Positions 1 to 9,300 of a stretch of DNA of 64,000 nt are shown here, piece after piece. The position numbers were made by a program, and so were the translations under genes. Numbering within the stretch: position 1 is the first letter of the stretch; each line of letters begins with the position of its first letter. The notes below the pieces were generated by a model. It did not search any database. It worked only from the letters and a program-made list of their open reading frames with translations, and was not told the DNA's origin. The DNA comes from CAZCVI01 sp964502145 (GTDB lineage: Bacteria; Acidobacteriota; Aminicenantia; UBA2199), in assembly GCA_964502145.1 (NCBI GenBank), contig CAZCVI010000006.1, forward strand, positions 130,809 through 194,808, written 5' to 3'.

Positions 1-182
1 GTGGCCTGGAAGCATCGCCACGTTTCAGAAAAAACTGGACTATCTGGACATACTGGACTATCTGGACTTACTGGACTTCACAAAACCTTTTATTTTTCGA
101 GCTTGTCCAGTGCGTCCAGTATGTCTAGATAGTCGAGCGTGCCATGGTTATTGGTGGAGCTTATAAAAATGCTGGTGCATCC
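1..182. repeat. 9-bp-unit inverted-repeat (hairpin) element, TGGAC family, copy 1
   Basis: Five tandem 9-bp units of the form CTGGACNNN (about 35-77) are followed by an A/T-rich centre and GTCCA units in inverse orientation (105-118, then degenerate), so the RNA or single strand could fold into a long hairpin. The flanks (ATCGCCACGTTTC at 14-26 and AAAAATGCTGG at about 165-175) recur around copy 2 at 5978-6155. The whole unit is therefore a dispersed element of about 180 bp rather than a chance palindrome. No ORF lies in it. It resembles REP/MITE-like elements in form only; no transposase is visible. Confidence 0.75.
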
Positions 183-559
183 GGGTCGTATCTCTTCGGT
201 TTTTGTATTGATTCGCTTCAGATATGGCAATACGTTTCTGGTTTCGATTCGGTTTCACACATAAGCCACATGCTTGGGCAATGATTTTTTTTGAGGCGAG
301 TTAGATTGCAGGATACTCATGGTGATGGCGGGAGTATCAGTGTTCATTCTGGGTTAAAACATCATGGGAATGGGAAGCAATCAATGGGTTTTGGGGTACA
401 CTTATTCCTGGCTAAGGATTTATGGTTTAATTATGCCTTCTTCTCTGTAAAAAAGGGTTACAACGAGTGGTTGTTGCCTTTACAATTCCTTCTTCCTTGG
501 AACGATGTGTCCTTGTTTGGGTGTACTTTGCCATTTTAGAAGTGGAATCAGTCATTTTC
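183..559. other. Intergenic, nothing recognised
   Basis: Short open frames exist, but none has a ribosome-binding site, a recognisable product or a stable reading frame. I see no RNA gene here. Confidence 0.5.
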
Positions 560-811
560 ATGGTGAAATCATTACATGTTGTGGTGCAATCATTAAATGC
601 AGCTTTGCAATCATTAAATGTTGTGGTGCAATCATTACATGTTGTGGTACAATCATTAAATGTTGTGGTGCAATCATTAAATGCAGTGGTGCAATGTCTA
701 AATGCAGTGGTGCAATCATTAAATGCAGCGGTGCAATGTCTAAATGCAGCGGTGCAATGTCTAAATGCAGCGGTGCAATGTCTAAATGCAGTGGTGCAAT
801 GTCTAAATGCA
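560..811. repeat. Tandem array of 21-bp units (12 copies)
   Basis: Twelve consecutive 21-bp units with consensus GTGGTGCAATCATTAAATGCA. The first unit is degenerate. Variants alternate CAATCATTAAATG with CAATGTCTAAATG. There are no spacers between units. Because 21 is divisible by 3 and the unit lacks stops, frames on both strands stay open and would encode heptads, but nothing marks any of them as a gene. The reverse complement of the unit closely matches the array at the far end of the window (63915-64000). Confidence 0.9.
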
Positions 812-832
812 GTGTTACACTATTAACTTGCA

Positions 833-1137
833 ATACTGAAACGTGTTCTTTCCATCCTAAAGTATCTACTTGCACGAGTGCAACGTCCAAGTTCCGCTCT
901 ACTTTGCCTGCTAAAATTCGAAACTATGTCCCGGTAAACCTGGATTGCCTTTTTTCATTGATCAAGTGGGTGGAATATTTAAAAATGTGACAGGGATATT
1001 GGGTCTACCTTCCCCTAAAACCCAAAAACGACTAGAAACGAGGAACTTTTTGCCATTTTATGAACCTTCCCTGTTTTTTTTCGTATAATTTGGCAGCAAG
1101 TAAACCAATACTATTAAAATGGAAAAAAGGAGGAAGC
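833..1137. other. Intergenic upstream of the exported TIGR04076-like gene
   Basis: No gene is supported. The stretch holds a candidate -10 box (see 1084-1089) and a good Shine-Dalgarno sequence (AAAGGAGG) just before the ATG at 1138. Confidence 0.5.
1084..1089 (+). promoter_or_regulatory. Candidate -10 box TATAAT
   Basis: A perfect TATAAT lies 48 nt before the ATG at 1138. No good -35 is found at 16-18 bp upstream, so this is supported only by the -10 and its position. Confidence 0.4.
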
Positions 1138-1542
1138 ATGCAACGAAGAGAATTTTGTGGAAAAGCGGGTGGAGCTGTGGCGGGGTTATTAGCAGTTCCT
1201 ATGGCAGTGGATTTAGTGGGGCAAGAGGCACCGCCACCACCGAAGAAACCGAACTACAAGTTTGAAGTGGAAATTTTTGAAGCGCGGGAAGACACATGGT
1301 GTCATAAAAAAGGCGATAAGTTCCAGATTCCTGGGGATATGAACAAGATTTGTCCGTGGTTGATGTCCAGTATGCATGATTTTTTGGTAGCGTTGATGTT
1401 TGGGGGCACATTGCCTTGGAAATACGAGGGTACGCCTTATCAAAAAGTCATCAATGAGAAAGGTATTACGACGGAATTTGTCCGTTGTCCTGATCCCACT
1501 GCCAATTTGGTAGCCAAAATCACCAGAACGGAAGTCAGTTAG
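1138..1542 (+). CDS. Exported TIGR04076-like small protein with Tat-type signal
   Basis: A 134-aa protein starting at the ATG at 1138, chosen over an upstream in-frame ATG at 1060 because an excellent AAAGGAGG lies 5-12 nt upstream and the predicted N-terminus then becomes a compact signal. Residues 1-30 look like a twin-arginine signal (QRREFCGK followed by a hydrophobic Ala/Leu/Val stretch), then a Pro-rich linker. The rest carries the pattern I associate with TIGR04076: a beta-strand VEIFEA, GDKFQIPG, ICPW, a hydrophobic helix ending in GG..PW, and the C-terminal RCPDP. The two conserved Cys are in ICPW and RCPDP. The function of that family is not known to me. The gene stands alone, followed by a strong hairpin terminator at 1557-1592. 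An exported Tat version of this family is somewhat unusual. Confidence 0.75.
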   Translation: MQRREFCGKAGGAVAGLLAVPMAVDLVGQEAPPPPKKPNYKFEVEIFEAREDTWCHKKGDKFQIPGDMNKICPWLMSSMHDFLVALMFGGTLPWKYEGTPYQKVINEKGITTEFVRCPDPTANLVAKITRTEVS

Positions 1543-1556
1543 AATTTTTCCAAACG

Positions 1557-1592
1557 GGTAGAGACGTAGTGTGTTACGTCTCTACCTTTCTA
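1557..1592 (+). terminator. Rho-independent terminator
   Basis: A perfect 12-bp stem, GGTAGAGACGTA / TACGTCTCTACC, with a 6-nt GTGTGT loop, followed by TTTCT. It lies 15 nt after the stop codon at 1542. Confidence 0.8.
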
Positions 1593-1650
1593 AATTCTTT
1601 AAAGCAAAACTCGTGCCAAATCCTCTTTTTTATCTATAAACGTTCATTTT

Positions 1651-1743
1651 GCATCAAGATTACATGTCTTGCATCATTTGTGCTAGTATTTTGGGTGGCG
1701 TGCATCAAAATTACCAGTGATTTTGCATCAAATTTACCAGTCG
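1651..1743. repeat. Degenerate direct repeats GCATCAANATTACCAGT
   Basis: GCATCAAGATTACATGT (1651), GCATCATTTG (1671), GCATCAAAATTACCAGTGA (1702) and GCATCAAATTTACCAGTCG (1725) are spaced about 20-30 bp apart. They lie just upstream of the -10 at 1760 and could be operator-like or merely a decayed tandem array like those at the window ends. Confidence 0.5.
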
Positions 1744-1759
1744 CGAAATTTTTTTAGGT

Positions 1760-1765
1760 TATAAT
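1760..1765 (+). promoter_or_regulatory. Candidate -10 box TATAAT
   Basis: TATAAT is preceded by GGT, resembling the GGTATAAT boxes at 4162, 53792 and 57115. It lies directly upstream of the small ORF at 1770 and the large gene at 1928. No clear -35 was found. Confidence 0.4.
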
Positions 1766-1769
1766 ATGT

Positions 1770-1931
1770 ATGGATCGATTGATTCTAGAAAAATTGATTG
1801 TAAACAGAGCAGACTGGTATAAATCCAACCGTCTGGAGTTATTTTGTTTGATGAAAGAAACCGGGATGCGGTTTAAGAGCGTGAAATTTTTAAAAAACAA
1901 TAGCAATCAAAGAACAGGAGGATTAAAATGA
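1770..1931 (+). CDS. Possible small ORF (53 aa), translationally coupled to the next gene
   Basis: Starts 4 nt after the -10 box TATAAT and encodes a hydrophilic 53-residue peptide beginning MDRLILEKLIV. Its stop TGA overlaps the ATG of the next gene (ATGA at 1928-1931), the classic coupling arrangement. It has no recognisable domain and no Shine-Dalgarno sequence. It could equally be an untranslated leader with a fortuitous ORF. Confidence 0.3.
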   Translation: MDRLILEKLIVNRADWYKSNRLELFCLMKETGMRFKSVKFLKNNSNQRTGGLK

Positions 1932-3973
1932 GTCAGAAAATCAAGGTGATATTGATGATGTTTGTCTTGGTAGTGTTTTGTGCCAATTTGTCCGGGCAAT
2001 ATACGTACAATGATGCAGTTGAATTGGCAAAGAAAGGTGAGGTTGTAAACGAAAGCGGTAAGGTGGTTTTAAAGTTGGATAAAGAAATATTGAAGATATT
2101 GGCAATGTATGATGCGTCACTAATGAATACCCCTCAGAGTTCAAATGCTGTAACTGTTTATTTAAACAATCCATTTATAGAATTACAATTAGACTCAAAT
2201 GGTACTACGTTTTCAATACCCGTGGAAGACTTACCACAAAGTTTAAAGGCTGGGATAGATAAGAGATCCACTGCTGCCGCTTCTATTACTGGTCTTATTG
2301 ATACCACGACTCTTGTCTCTGGGCTGTCCAAGGTTCTAGTTAAAAGGGTAAAAGAGGAGTTGAGTGTTGCATTTTTTAAAAGATTCCAGAAGCTTATTGA
2401 TGGTAAGAAATTTGAGATATTTGGAGTTCTATTCCCAGAGACAAAAAAAATCCTTGGTACAATTAATGAAGATATCTATAAATTTTCCTTATTCATTCAG
2501 AGTCTTCGTGAAGCCTTTGAAAAAGATTTGAGCAATATATATTCAGTTTTACCCAAAGCATTGGAAAAACTAAAAATAACTGAGGGCTCTAATATTGGAA
2601 AAATATTGATTCCGGCATTAGGAATCATAAATGCGATTAAACAAGATAAGTACCCTGCTGATATTTTATTTTGTGAGGAAACATCCAATTTTTTACATGC
2701 AGTAGGTGCGAAAGAATTTAATGAGTTTCATTCTGTGCTAAAATTCATTTCTAACTCATTACGGGACAAAAACAACAATGACCATTGGGTAGAATGGGAA
2801 TCATTCGAAGTACTGATTAATAATAGCATCATGAGAAAGTTATTCCTGGGATTGATGTGGCAAAAATGTCCCAATATCAAAATTGGAGAAATGGAATTTA
2901 GGACTATCTTAACAAAGGTAAATGATAGTAATATTGATAAGGTGAAAACGAACATCAACTTCTTCGTATCAAAAATTAAACTTCTGGAAACCTATAGGTT
3001 AGAACTCAAAAATAAGAAAGCCAAAGGGGAAAATCCAACTTATAATGACTATTATAAGTTTTTTCGTGAAGTGTTGGATTCAGTAGAATATTCTGTTTTC
3101 TTTATTGAGTATGTTACAAAGAAAAATAACCTTCCTGAGGATGTTCAAACAATAATAAATGATATTAATAATGCAAATGGCAAAAATAATGCTCATAGCG
3201 AGTTTAATAAGGCTATTGCATATATCAGAATCGCTGGAGATATTTATCTAGATGCAAACCAGCGAAATTATGGTTCACTTATTTTTGATGTGGTCAGGCT
3301 CTTGGATGAAGCCATGGGAACAGAGGATCATAAATATAAAAAAATCAGAGGTAAACTGATGCAATATGGTGCTTTTATCGCGGCATTGGCAAAAGCGGAA
3401 AATTCTGGTAATGTGGCTGACCTAATCGAATCAGTTATACTACCAGCAGGCAGTTGGTCAATCAAAAAGAACTCTAATTTTAATATTGCACTTAATGCGT
3501 ATGTTGGTGGTTCTTTATCTCTGTCGCCTTATAAAGAAATTCCCATTCAAACCAGTTCAAGTGATCAAGTTAATCCAGATACACACCACATCAAAGTGTG
3601 GGCGCCTGTTGGACTCTCTTTGAGTAAAGGTAAAATATCAAATAAATCAATAGGAAAGGTTATAAAATCTGTCAGCTTATTTTTCTCTGTAATTGACCTC
3701 GGCGCTGTGACTTCCTATCAGTTCAAAGAAAATGAAAAGGAAATTCCGAAGATTACATTAAAAAATATTGTTTCCCCAGGCATCCATGCAATCTTTGGGA
3801 TAAACAGTTTACCTCTCTCTTTCGGGGTAGGATGGCAAAGGGAGCCACAGTTAACAAGTATTAGTAAAGATGTAGCAGGTGAAACTGTTACTGTAATTAA
3901 TATGGATAATGTCTGGAAATGGAATGTCTTTATCGCTGTTGATATTCCCTTGTTGAACTTTTTTACCAAGTAA
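1928..3973 (+). CDS. Large secreted protein of unknown function
   Basis: 681 aa with a good Shine-Dalgarno sequence AGGAGG at 1916-1921. Residues 1-23 are a Sec signal peptide (KIKVILMMFVLVVFCANLSG). After it comes a polar alpha-rich central region of about 500 residues with many Lys/Asn/Asp. The C-terminal 170 residues become beta-rich: ISNKSIGKVIKSVSLFFSVID, then SPGIHAIFGINSLPLSFGVGW and a final WNVFIAVDIPLLNFFTK. The C-terminal strands resemble the end of outer-membrane or surface proteins seen in Bacteroidetes-like genomes, but I cannot name a family. The upstream 53-aa ORF overlaps it by 4 nt. Base use is A-rich, unlike the NRPS genes. A hairpin at 3993-4033 follows it. Confidence 0.7.
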   Translation: MSQKIKVILMMFVLVVFCANLSGQYTYNDAVELAKKGEVVNESGKVVLKLDKEILKILAMYDASLMNTPQSSNAVTVYLNNPFIELQLDSNGTTFSIPVEDLPQSLKAGIDKRSTAAASITGLIDTTTLVSGLSKVLVKRVKEELSVAFFKRFQKLIDGKKFEIFGVLFPETKKILGTINEDIYKFSLFIQSLREAFEKDLSNIYSVLPKALEKLKITEGSNIGKILIPALGIINAIKQDKYPADILFCEETSNFLHAVGAKEFNEFHSVLKFISNSLRDKNNNDHWVEWESFEVLINNSIMRKLFLGLMWQKCPNIKIGEMEFRTILTKVNDSNIDKVKTNINFFVSKIKLLETYRLELKNKKAKGENPTYNDYYKFFREVLDSVEYSVFFIEYVTKKNNLPEDVQTIINDINNANGKNNAHSEFNKAIAYIRIAGDIYLDANQRNYGSLIFDVVRLLDEAMGTEDHKYKKIRGKLMQYGAFIAALAKAENSGNVADLIESVILPAGSWSIKKNSNFNIALNAYVGGSLSLSPYKEIPIQTSSSDQVNPDTHHIKVWAPVGLSLSKGKISNKSIGKVIKSVSLFFSVIDLGAVTSYQFKENEKEIPKITLKNIVSPGIHAIFGINSLPLSFGVGWQREPQLTSISKDVAGETVTVINMDNVWKWNVFIAVDIPLLNFFTK

Positions 3974-3992
3974 ACAATAACAATCCGTTCAC

Positions 3993-4033
3993 GGAGCAGG
4001 AGACGTCGAATCATTCGATTGTCCTCCTGCTCC
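3993..4033 (+). terminator. Strong hairpin after the secreted-protein gene
   Basis: A 10-bp stem GGAGCAGGAG / CTCCTGCTCC encloses a smaller CGAAT/ATTCG stem. There is no following U-run, so it may be a transcript-end hairpin rather than a classical intrinsic terminator. Confidence 0.5.
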
Positions 4034-4041
4034 AAACCCTT

Positions 4042-4111
4042 CTGGACACTCTGGACTTACTGGACAAGCTGGAAAAAATTCAAAGGTTTTGGGAAGTCCA
4101 GTTGGTCCAGA
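4042..4111. repeat. TGGAC-family hairpin element, copy 3 (short)
   Basis: Three CTGGACNNN units (4042 onward), an A/T-rich centre, and AGTCCAGTT/GGTCCAG units in inverse orientation. Flanks differ from copies 1 and 2, but the centre-right junction (AGGTTTT..GGAAGTCCAG) is shared with copy 4 at 56998. Confidence 0.7.
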
Positions 4112-4137
4112 ATGATCCGTGATTTCCAATTTATACA

Positions 4138-4167
4138 TTGCCAGTAATTATTAAATTATGGTATAAT
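4138..4167 (+). promoter_or_regulatory. Sigma-70-type promoter TTGCCA-18-TATAAT
   Basis: -35 TTGCCA at 4138-4143 and -10 TATAAT at 4162-4167, preceded by TGG. The expected start point is about 4174-4175, right at the GTG/ATG starts of the nuclease gene, so the mRNA would have almost no leader. Confidence 0.6.
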
Positions 4168-4186
4168 AGGGCTGGTGAATGAACGA

Positions 4187-5938
4187 ATGAAAAAAAGAAA
4201 ACTGCCCATTGGGATATCGGATTTTAAAGATGTGGTGACAGGCGACTATTATTACGTGGACAAAACCCTGTTTATTAAAGAAATCATCGACAGCGGCGAC
4301 AAAATCCTCCTCATTCCCCGTCCACGACGCTTTGGAAAAACACTCAACCTGTCGATGTTGGGTTATTTTTACGACCTCTGCCCAGATATAACTTCCCCTG
4401 CATCACAAATTCCATCATCCACATTAAACTCAGAAACTCACCTGCCAAATACCTATAAAAATTTATTCACCTCTCTGGCTATCACTTCGGCTGGTCAAGA
4501 GTATTTGGATAAAATGGGGAAATACCCGGTTATCTTTTTATCCTTAAGAGATATCAAGGAAAACAACTGGAAATCGTGTTTTGATAAGATCAAAGAGCTT
4601 GTCCAAGAAGAGTACCTTAAACATGATTACCTTTTGAATAGCCCTGTACTCAAACCTGCGGAAAAAGTGTACTATCAGAAGATAGTTGATTTAAAAGGAA
4701 ACAGAGGGAACTATGAAAACAGTCTTCGTAAACTGCTTATTTTTTTGAGCCGATTTTACCGTGAACGGGTGGTTATTTTGATTGATGAATACGATGCCCC
4801 TGTTCATGCTGGTTTTAATAACGGGTATTATGAAGAGATCATTTCTTTTATCCGCAACTTCCTGGGTGGCGGGTTAAAAGATACCGATAAATACCTGGAA
4901 AAGGGTGTTTTAACGGGTATAATGCGTATTGCCAAGGAATCGATTTTCTCTGGCTTCAACAATCCTGGGGTCTATACACTGCTGTCAAATAAATTCAGCG
5001 ACCATTTCGGGTTCACCGAAGAGGAAGTGAAAACCATGTTAGAGGATTTTCACGTGATAGATATGCTTGACCAAGTTCAGTTGTGGTACAATGGTTACCG
5101 CTTTGGGAACAAGGTCATTTATAATCCTTGGTCTATTATTAATTTTCTAAACGACGAGGAAAAGAAATTGCGACCTTACTGGATTAATACTTCCGACAAT
5201 CAGATCGTAGATTTTTTACTATCCAAAGGTGGCATCGAACTTAGAAAAGAGTTGGAACAACTCATCCGTGGCGAGTCCATTGAAAAAGCCATTAATGAAA
5301 ACATCGTCTTAAAGGAAGTCGCCCAACACGAGGATTTTTTATGGGGTTTCCTATTGATGGGGGGCTACCTGAAACAGACGGACGAAAGATGGAACCCTGC
5401 CTTTGGAAAATTTTATTATACTCTTTCTATTCCCAATGAAGAAGTAAAGGTCTCCTATTCTGGCATAATTGATCGCTATTTTTCCACCAAGATCGAAAAT
5501 GAAAAACTGGAGACTATGCTCAAAGCCTTAATTGATGGCAACATTTTCCTTTTCGAAAAGATGTTAAAACAAGTCGTGCTGGCGGTATTCAGTTACCATG
5601 ATTTCGGCGGCGAACCGGAGAAAGTATATCATGCACTGGTGGCTGGCCTCCTCATCTGGATAACCAATACGCATGAAGTAAGATCCAACCGCGAATCGGG
5701 TTATGGCAGATACGATATTATGATTATTCCTAAAGACCTTTCCTTAACAGGTTATATCATCGAGTTCAAATCGGTGAATATGGATGAAAACGAAACAGTA
5801 GCTACTGCATTGGAAGCGGCACTGGCTCAGATCAAAGCAAAAAAGTACGAAACGGAATTAAAAGAACGAGGCCTCACGCGGATCAAAAAATTGGCGATTG
5901 CCTTTTTAGGCAAAGAGGTTTTTGTCAAAGAAAGTTAA
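4187..5938 (+). CDS. AAA-ATPase-like / PD-(D/E)XK nuclease family protein
   Basis: 583 aa from the ATG at 4187; a GTG at 4175 would add four residues, but MKKRKLPIG is the usual family N-terminus. The N-terminal part matches the AAA-ATPase_like family (PF09820): LPIGISDFKDVV, the P-loop-like PRRFGKT (P46-T52), and Walker B ILIDEYDAP (D200-E201-Y202-D203). The C-terminal part matches PDDEXK_9 (PF08011), with D510 in GRYDIMI and E526-F-K528 in IIEFKS as the nuclease-fold residues. Family members are abundant, often multi-copy, in anaerobes; their role is not established, with nuclease or mobile-element functions proposed. It is monocistronic, with its own promoter at 4138 and hairpin elements on both sides (4042 and 5978). 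Confidence 0.85.
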   Translation: MKKRKLPIGISDFKDVVTGDYYYVDKTLFIKEIIDSGDKILLIPRPRRFGKTLNLSMLGYFYDLCPDITSPASQIPSSTLNSETHLPNTYKNLFTSLAITSAGQEYLDKMGKYPVIFLSLRDIKENNWKSCFDKIKELVQEEYLKHDYLLNSPVLKPAEKVYYQKIVDLKGNRGNYENSLRKLLIFLSRFYRERVVILIDEYDAPVHAGFNNGYYEEIISFIRNFLGGGLKDTDKYLEKGVLTGIMRIAKESIFSGFNNPGVYTLLSNKFSDHFGFTEEEVKTMLEDFHVIDMLDQVQLWYNGYRFGNKVIYNPWSIINFLNDEEKKLRPYWINTSDNQIVDFLLSKGGIELRKELEQLIRGESIEKAINENIVLKEVAQHEDFLWGFLLMGGYLKQTDERWNPAFGKFYYTLSIPNEEVKVSYSGIIDRYFSTKIENEKLETMLKALIDGNIFLFEKMLKQVVLAVFSYHDFGGEPEKVYHALVAGLLIWITNTHEVRSNRESGYGRYDIMIIPKDLSLTGYIIEFKSVNMDENETVATALEAALAQIKAKKYETELKERGLTRIKKLAIAFLGKEVFVKES

Positions 5939-5977
5939 TAATAAAAGTGTTAGTAAGTCCAAAATAACCTGAATCCA

Positions 5978-6155
5978 ATCGCCACGTTTCTAAAAGAACT
6001 GGACACTCTGGACATACTGGACACTCTGGACAAACTGGACTTCACAAAACTTTTGATTTTCCTGGCTTGTCCAGTATGTCCAGAAAGTCCAGTTTGTCCA
6101 GAGTGTCCAGATTGCCACGGTGATCCGTGGCTCTTTTAAAAATGCTGGCAAATCC
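5978..6155. repeat. TGGAC-family hairpin element, copy 2 (full length)
   Basis: Begins with ATCGCCACGTTTC and ends near AAAAATGCTGGC, the same borders as copy 1. The inside holds four to five 9-bp CTGGACNNN units (about 5999-6043) and at least five inverse GTCCAGNNN units (about 6067-6113). Predicted to form a long imperfect hairpin. It lies between the nuclease gene and the NRPS promoter. Confidence 0.8.
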
Positions 6156-6194
6156 AAGATAATCTGATACCTATGCAAAATCCCTTAAATATAG

Positions 6195-6200
6195 TATAAT
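6195..6200 (+). promoter_or_regulatory. Candidate -10 box of the NRPS operon
   Basis: TATAAT in the context ATAGTATAATAC, 161 nt before the NRPS start codon. The only candidate -35 (TATGCA at 6172-6177, 17-bp spacer) is weak. A start near 6207 would give a leader of about 155 nt containing the hairpin at 6257-6310. Confidence 0.5.
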
Positions 6201-6256
6201 ACTGTTTGAACATTATCAGAAAAAATGTCAAACAATCAACTTATTTTAAGCTAAAT

Positions 6257-6310
6257 ACCCGTTTTTCCAAGGGCGGAAGCCTATTGGAAAATAAGACACA
6301 CGGGTTTTTT
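6257..6310 (+). promoter_or_regulatory. Terminator-like hairpin in the NRPS leader (possible attenuator)
   Basis: The outer stem ACCCGT (6257-6262) pairs with ACGGGT (6300-6305) and runs into TTTTTT. Inside it TTTTCCAA (6263-6270) pairs perfectly with TTGGAAAA (6284-6291), and the apex can close as GGC-GGAA-GCC. An 8-nt bulge TAAGACAC lies on the 3' side. It sits between the only good -10 box (6195) and the start codon (6362), so it would interrupt the NRPS mRNA unless antiterminated. It does not match a riboswitch consensus I know. Confidence 0.55.
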
Positions 6311-6361
6311 ATCCCAATCCATAACCAACAAGCAAGCCAATAGAGGTATACTAAGAAAAAA

Positions 6362-9300
6362 ATGAAACAACTGGAACGAAAAAACATCGCGGACATCCTT
6401 ATGTTAACACCCACGCAAGAAGGAATGCTCTTCCATTACCAAAAAGAACCGGAAAGTTCGCAATACTATGAACAATTAAACCTGGAAATCACGGGTCAGA
6501 TTGATTTCGAGCTCTTTAAAAAAGCATGGCAGACGGTGGTCAATACGAATGAGATGCTACGCACGGTGTTTCGCTGGGAAAAACTGGAAAAACCAACCCA
6601 GGTTATTCTGAAAGAATACCCACCTAAGATCACTCTTTATGACCTGTCAATGGAAAACCCTGCTACGAAACATACTCTGTTGCAAGAGATTAAAGATAAA
6701 GAGCGACACAACAGGTTTGATCTGCAAGAGGTTCCTTTTCGCATTGTGCTGTGCAAGCTGACGGAAAAGAATAATGAAATGCTGATTTGCAACCACCATA
6801 TCCTCTATGACGGCTGGAGCAACGGCATTCTTCTGAAAGAATTCTTCGGGGTATATCACGAATTGAGCCTGGGTAAAAAACCAATTCTTCCGAGAAAAAC
6901 AGAATTTAAGGAATTCATCCACTGGCTTCAACACCAAGAGATAGAAAAGCAAGCCCAATTCTGGCAAGAATATCTGGCTGGCTCCGACCGGGCTGCGGAA
7001 CTGCCAATCAAGAAATGGCAAACAGGAACCTTAAAAGGCGTGGCCACACATTCGCTTGTTTTACACAGGGATATGAAAGAACAATTGGAAACGGAGGTCA
7101 AAAACAACCGGGTTACCTTGGCGGCGGTGTTCTATACGGCCTGGGGGATATTACTGCAAAAATATAGCGGTAACGAGGATGTTTCTTTTGGCACAACTGT
7201 CTCTGGGAGACCGGCACAGATTAAAGGCATAGAAAATATGGTGGGCCTGTGTATCAACACGATTCCACTACGAGTGCAAACGGTGGGGGAAGAAAAATTA
7301 GGCGCGGTAGTAGCAAAAATAGATAAAGAGTTGCGGGCACGGGAGGCTTTTGAGAACTCGGCGTTAGTAGATATTAGGAAATGGAGTGGACTGGAGAGCT
7401 GGGAATCGTTGTTTGATACGATTGTGGTTTTAAATAATTACCCGCTGGATAATGGTTTGCTCCCAGAAGCGAGCCGCTTGAGAATTGGTTCCTATACTAT
7501 GTCAGAAATGACCCATTATGATTTAACAGTGGGCATTATGCTGGAAAATGATATCACCATCCACTTCCTTTTCAAGCAGGAATGTTTTGAAAAAGAGGCG
7601 ATTACGAGTTTAGCAGAACATTTTGAACGATTGATCCACCATATTATAGATAATGCCACGCAAAACGTGGGCCAAATAGAAATAATATCACAGGCTGAGA
7701 AGCACCGGATATTATATGAGTTTAATACAACGACCGGGGAATATGGAGATTATAAAAGTATTTATGGAATGTTTAATGAACAGGTGGAAAAAACACGGGA
7801 TCAGATCGCGCTGGTCTCTTTCGCACACCATTTCCTGACCTATCACGGTTTAAAAGAACGCGCGGACAACTTGGGTTCTGTATTACAACAAAAAGGGGTG
7901 GGACCCAATACTATTGTGGGTTTGATGGTGGAACGTTCAGTTGAAATGATGGTGGGAATATGGGGCATTATAAAAGCAGGGGGTGCTTACTTGCCCATCG
8001 ACCCGGATTATCCACCGGAACGGGTGCGTTTTATGCTGGAAGATAGTCAAACCCCTTTCTTGGTGACGGGTGCAAGATTTACAGGTGCCAGTGTGTTTCA
8101 TGGGGAAGTAATCGATATTGAACAGTCCTGTGCCTTCAGGGATAAAAAGGAAACGGCAATAGGGGAGGATCAACTGGATCTGTTGTACATGATTTATACT
8201 TCTGGGTCTACTGGCAAACCCAAGGGCGTGATGGTTCCTAAACGGGGATTTGTGAACTTGCACCAGTGGTATATTGATGAATTTGCGATCAATCAGGACG
8301 ATAATAATTTGTTGATAGCGCCTATTAGTTTTGATCTTTCGCAAAAGAATTTATTCTCCCCTTTTCTGACTGGTGGACGCCTGACATTATCGGCACCAGG
8401 AATTCCTGATTATGGAGAATTAACTCAACTGATTGAACAAGAACAGGTAACCATGATCAACTGTGCTCCGAGTGTATTTTACCCGCTGATTGAATTGAGT
8501 GACCAAAATGATTTTAGCGCGTTGGTTTCTTTACGTGTGATCGTTTTGGGTGGTGAACCGATCCGTTTGGAAAAACTGCAACGCTGGGTGATGTCTGAAG
8601 CTTATTTTTGCGAGATAATCAACACCTATGGACCGACTGAATGCACGGATATTGCCACTTTCTTTCGCATTCCTAACGACACGGTTCTGCACCCGACTAT
8701 AATTCCAATTGGAAAACCAATTCCGCATGTGTGTGTGTATATTCTGGATAAAACCCAGCAGGTAGTGCCGATAGGTATTCCGGGTGAATTATATATTGGT
8801 GGGATTGGTCTGTCTAAAGGTTATTATAATAACGACTCATTGACAAAAGCCAAATTTATAGCAACACCCCATTTGCCTGAAAAAAAAGTGTACTGCACGG
8901 GTGATCTTACACGCTGGTTAGGAGATGGAAACATCGAGTTCTTGGGCCGAATTGACCAGCAAGTCAAAATACGGGGCTTCAGAATTGAATTGGGAGAGAT
9001 CGAAAGTGTATTGGTCAGACATGAAGCAATCAAAGAGGCGGTAGTGTATGCGCGGCAAAGTGAAACGGGTGAGAATTATTTATGCGCCTATGTAGTACTT
9101 CATGACGGGCATCCTGTTGCTGTTTCGGTGTGGCGTGCTTATTTGGCGCAACAATTACCGGATTATATGATCCCGGCTTATTTTATGCCTATGGGACGTA
9201 TCCCACTCACGCCAAGTGGAAAAATTGACTACCGCCACTTGCCTGTTCCTAAAACATATGACACAAATAAACGCTTAACAGCGGCAGAGAAGCAGCAATT

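Noticed and set aside
560..811. Possible CRISPR array
   Set aside because: Units are directly adjacent with no spacers and diverge internally; no cas genes nearby.
505..990. Several overlapping ORFs with heptad repeats across the 21-bp array on both strands
   Set aside because: They exist because a stop-free 21-bp unit keeps several frames open; no ribosome-binding site, no consistent frame beyond the array.
6257..6310. Known riboswitch (c-di-GMP, TPP, cobalamin, SAM)
   Set aside because: None of the core consensus sequences I know is present; reported only as a terminator-like leader hairpin.
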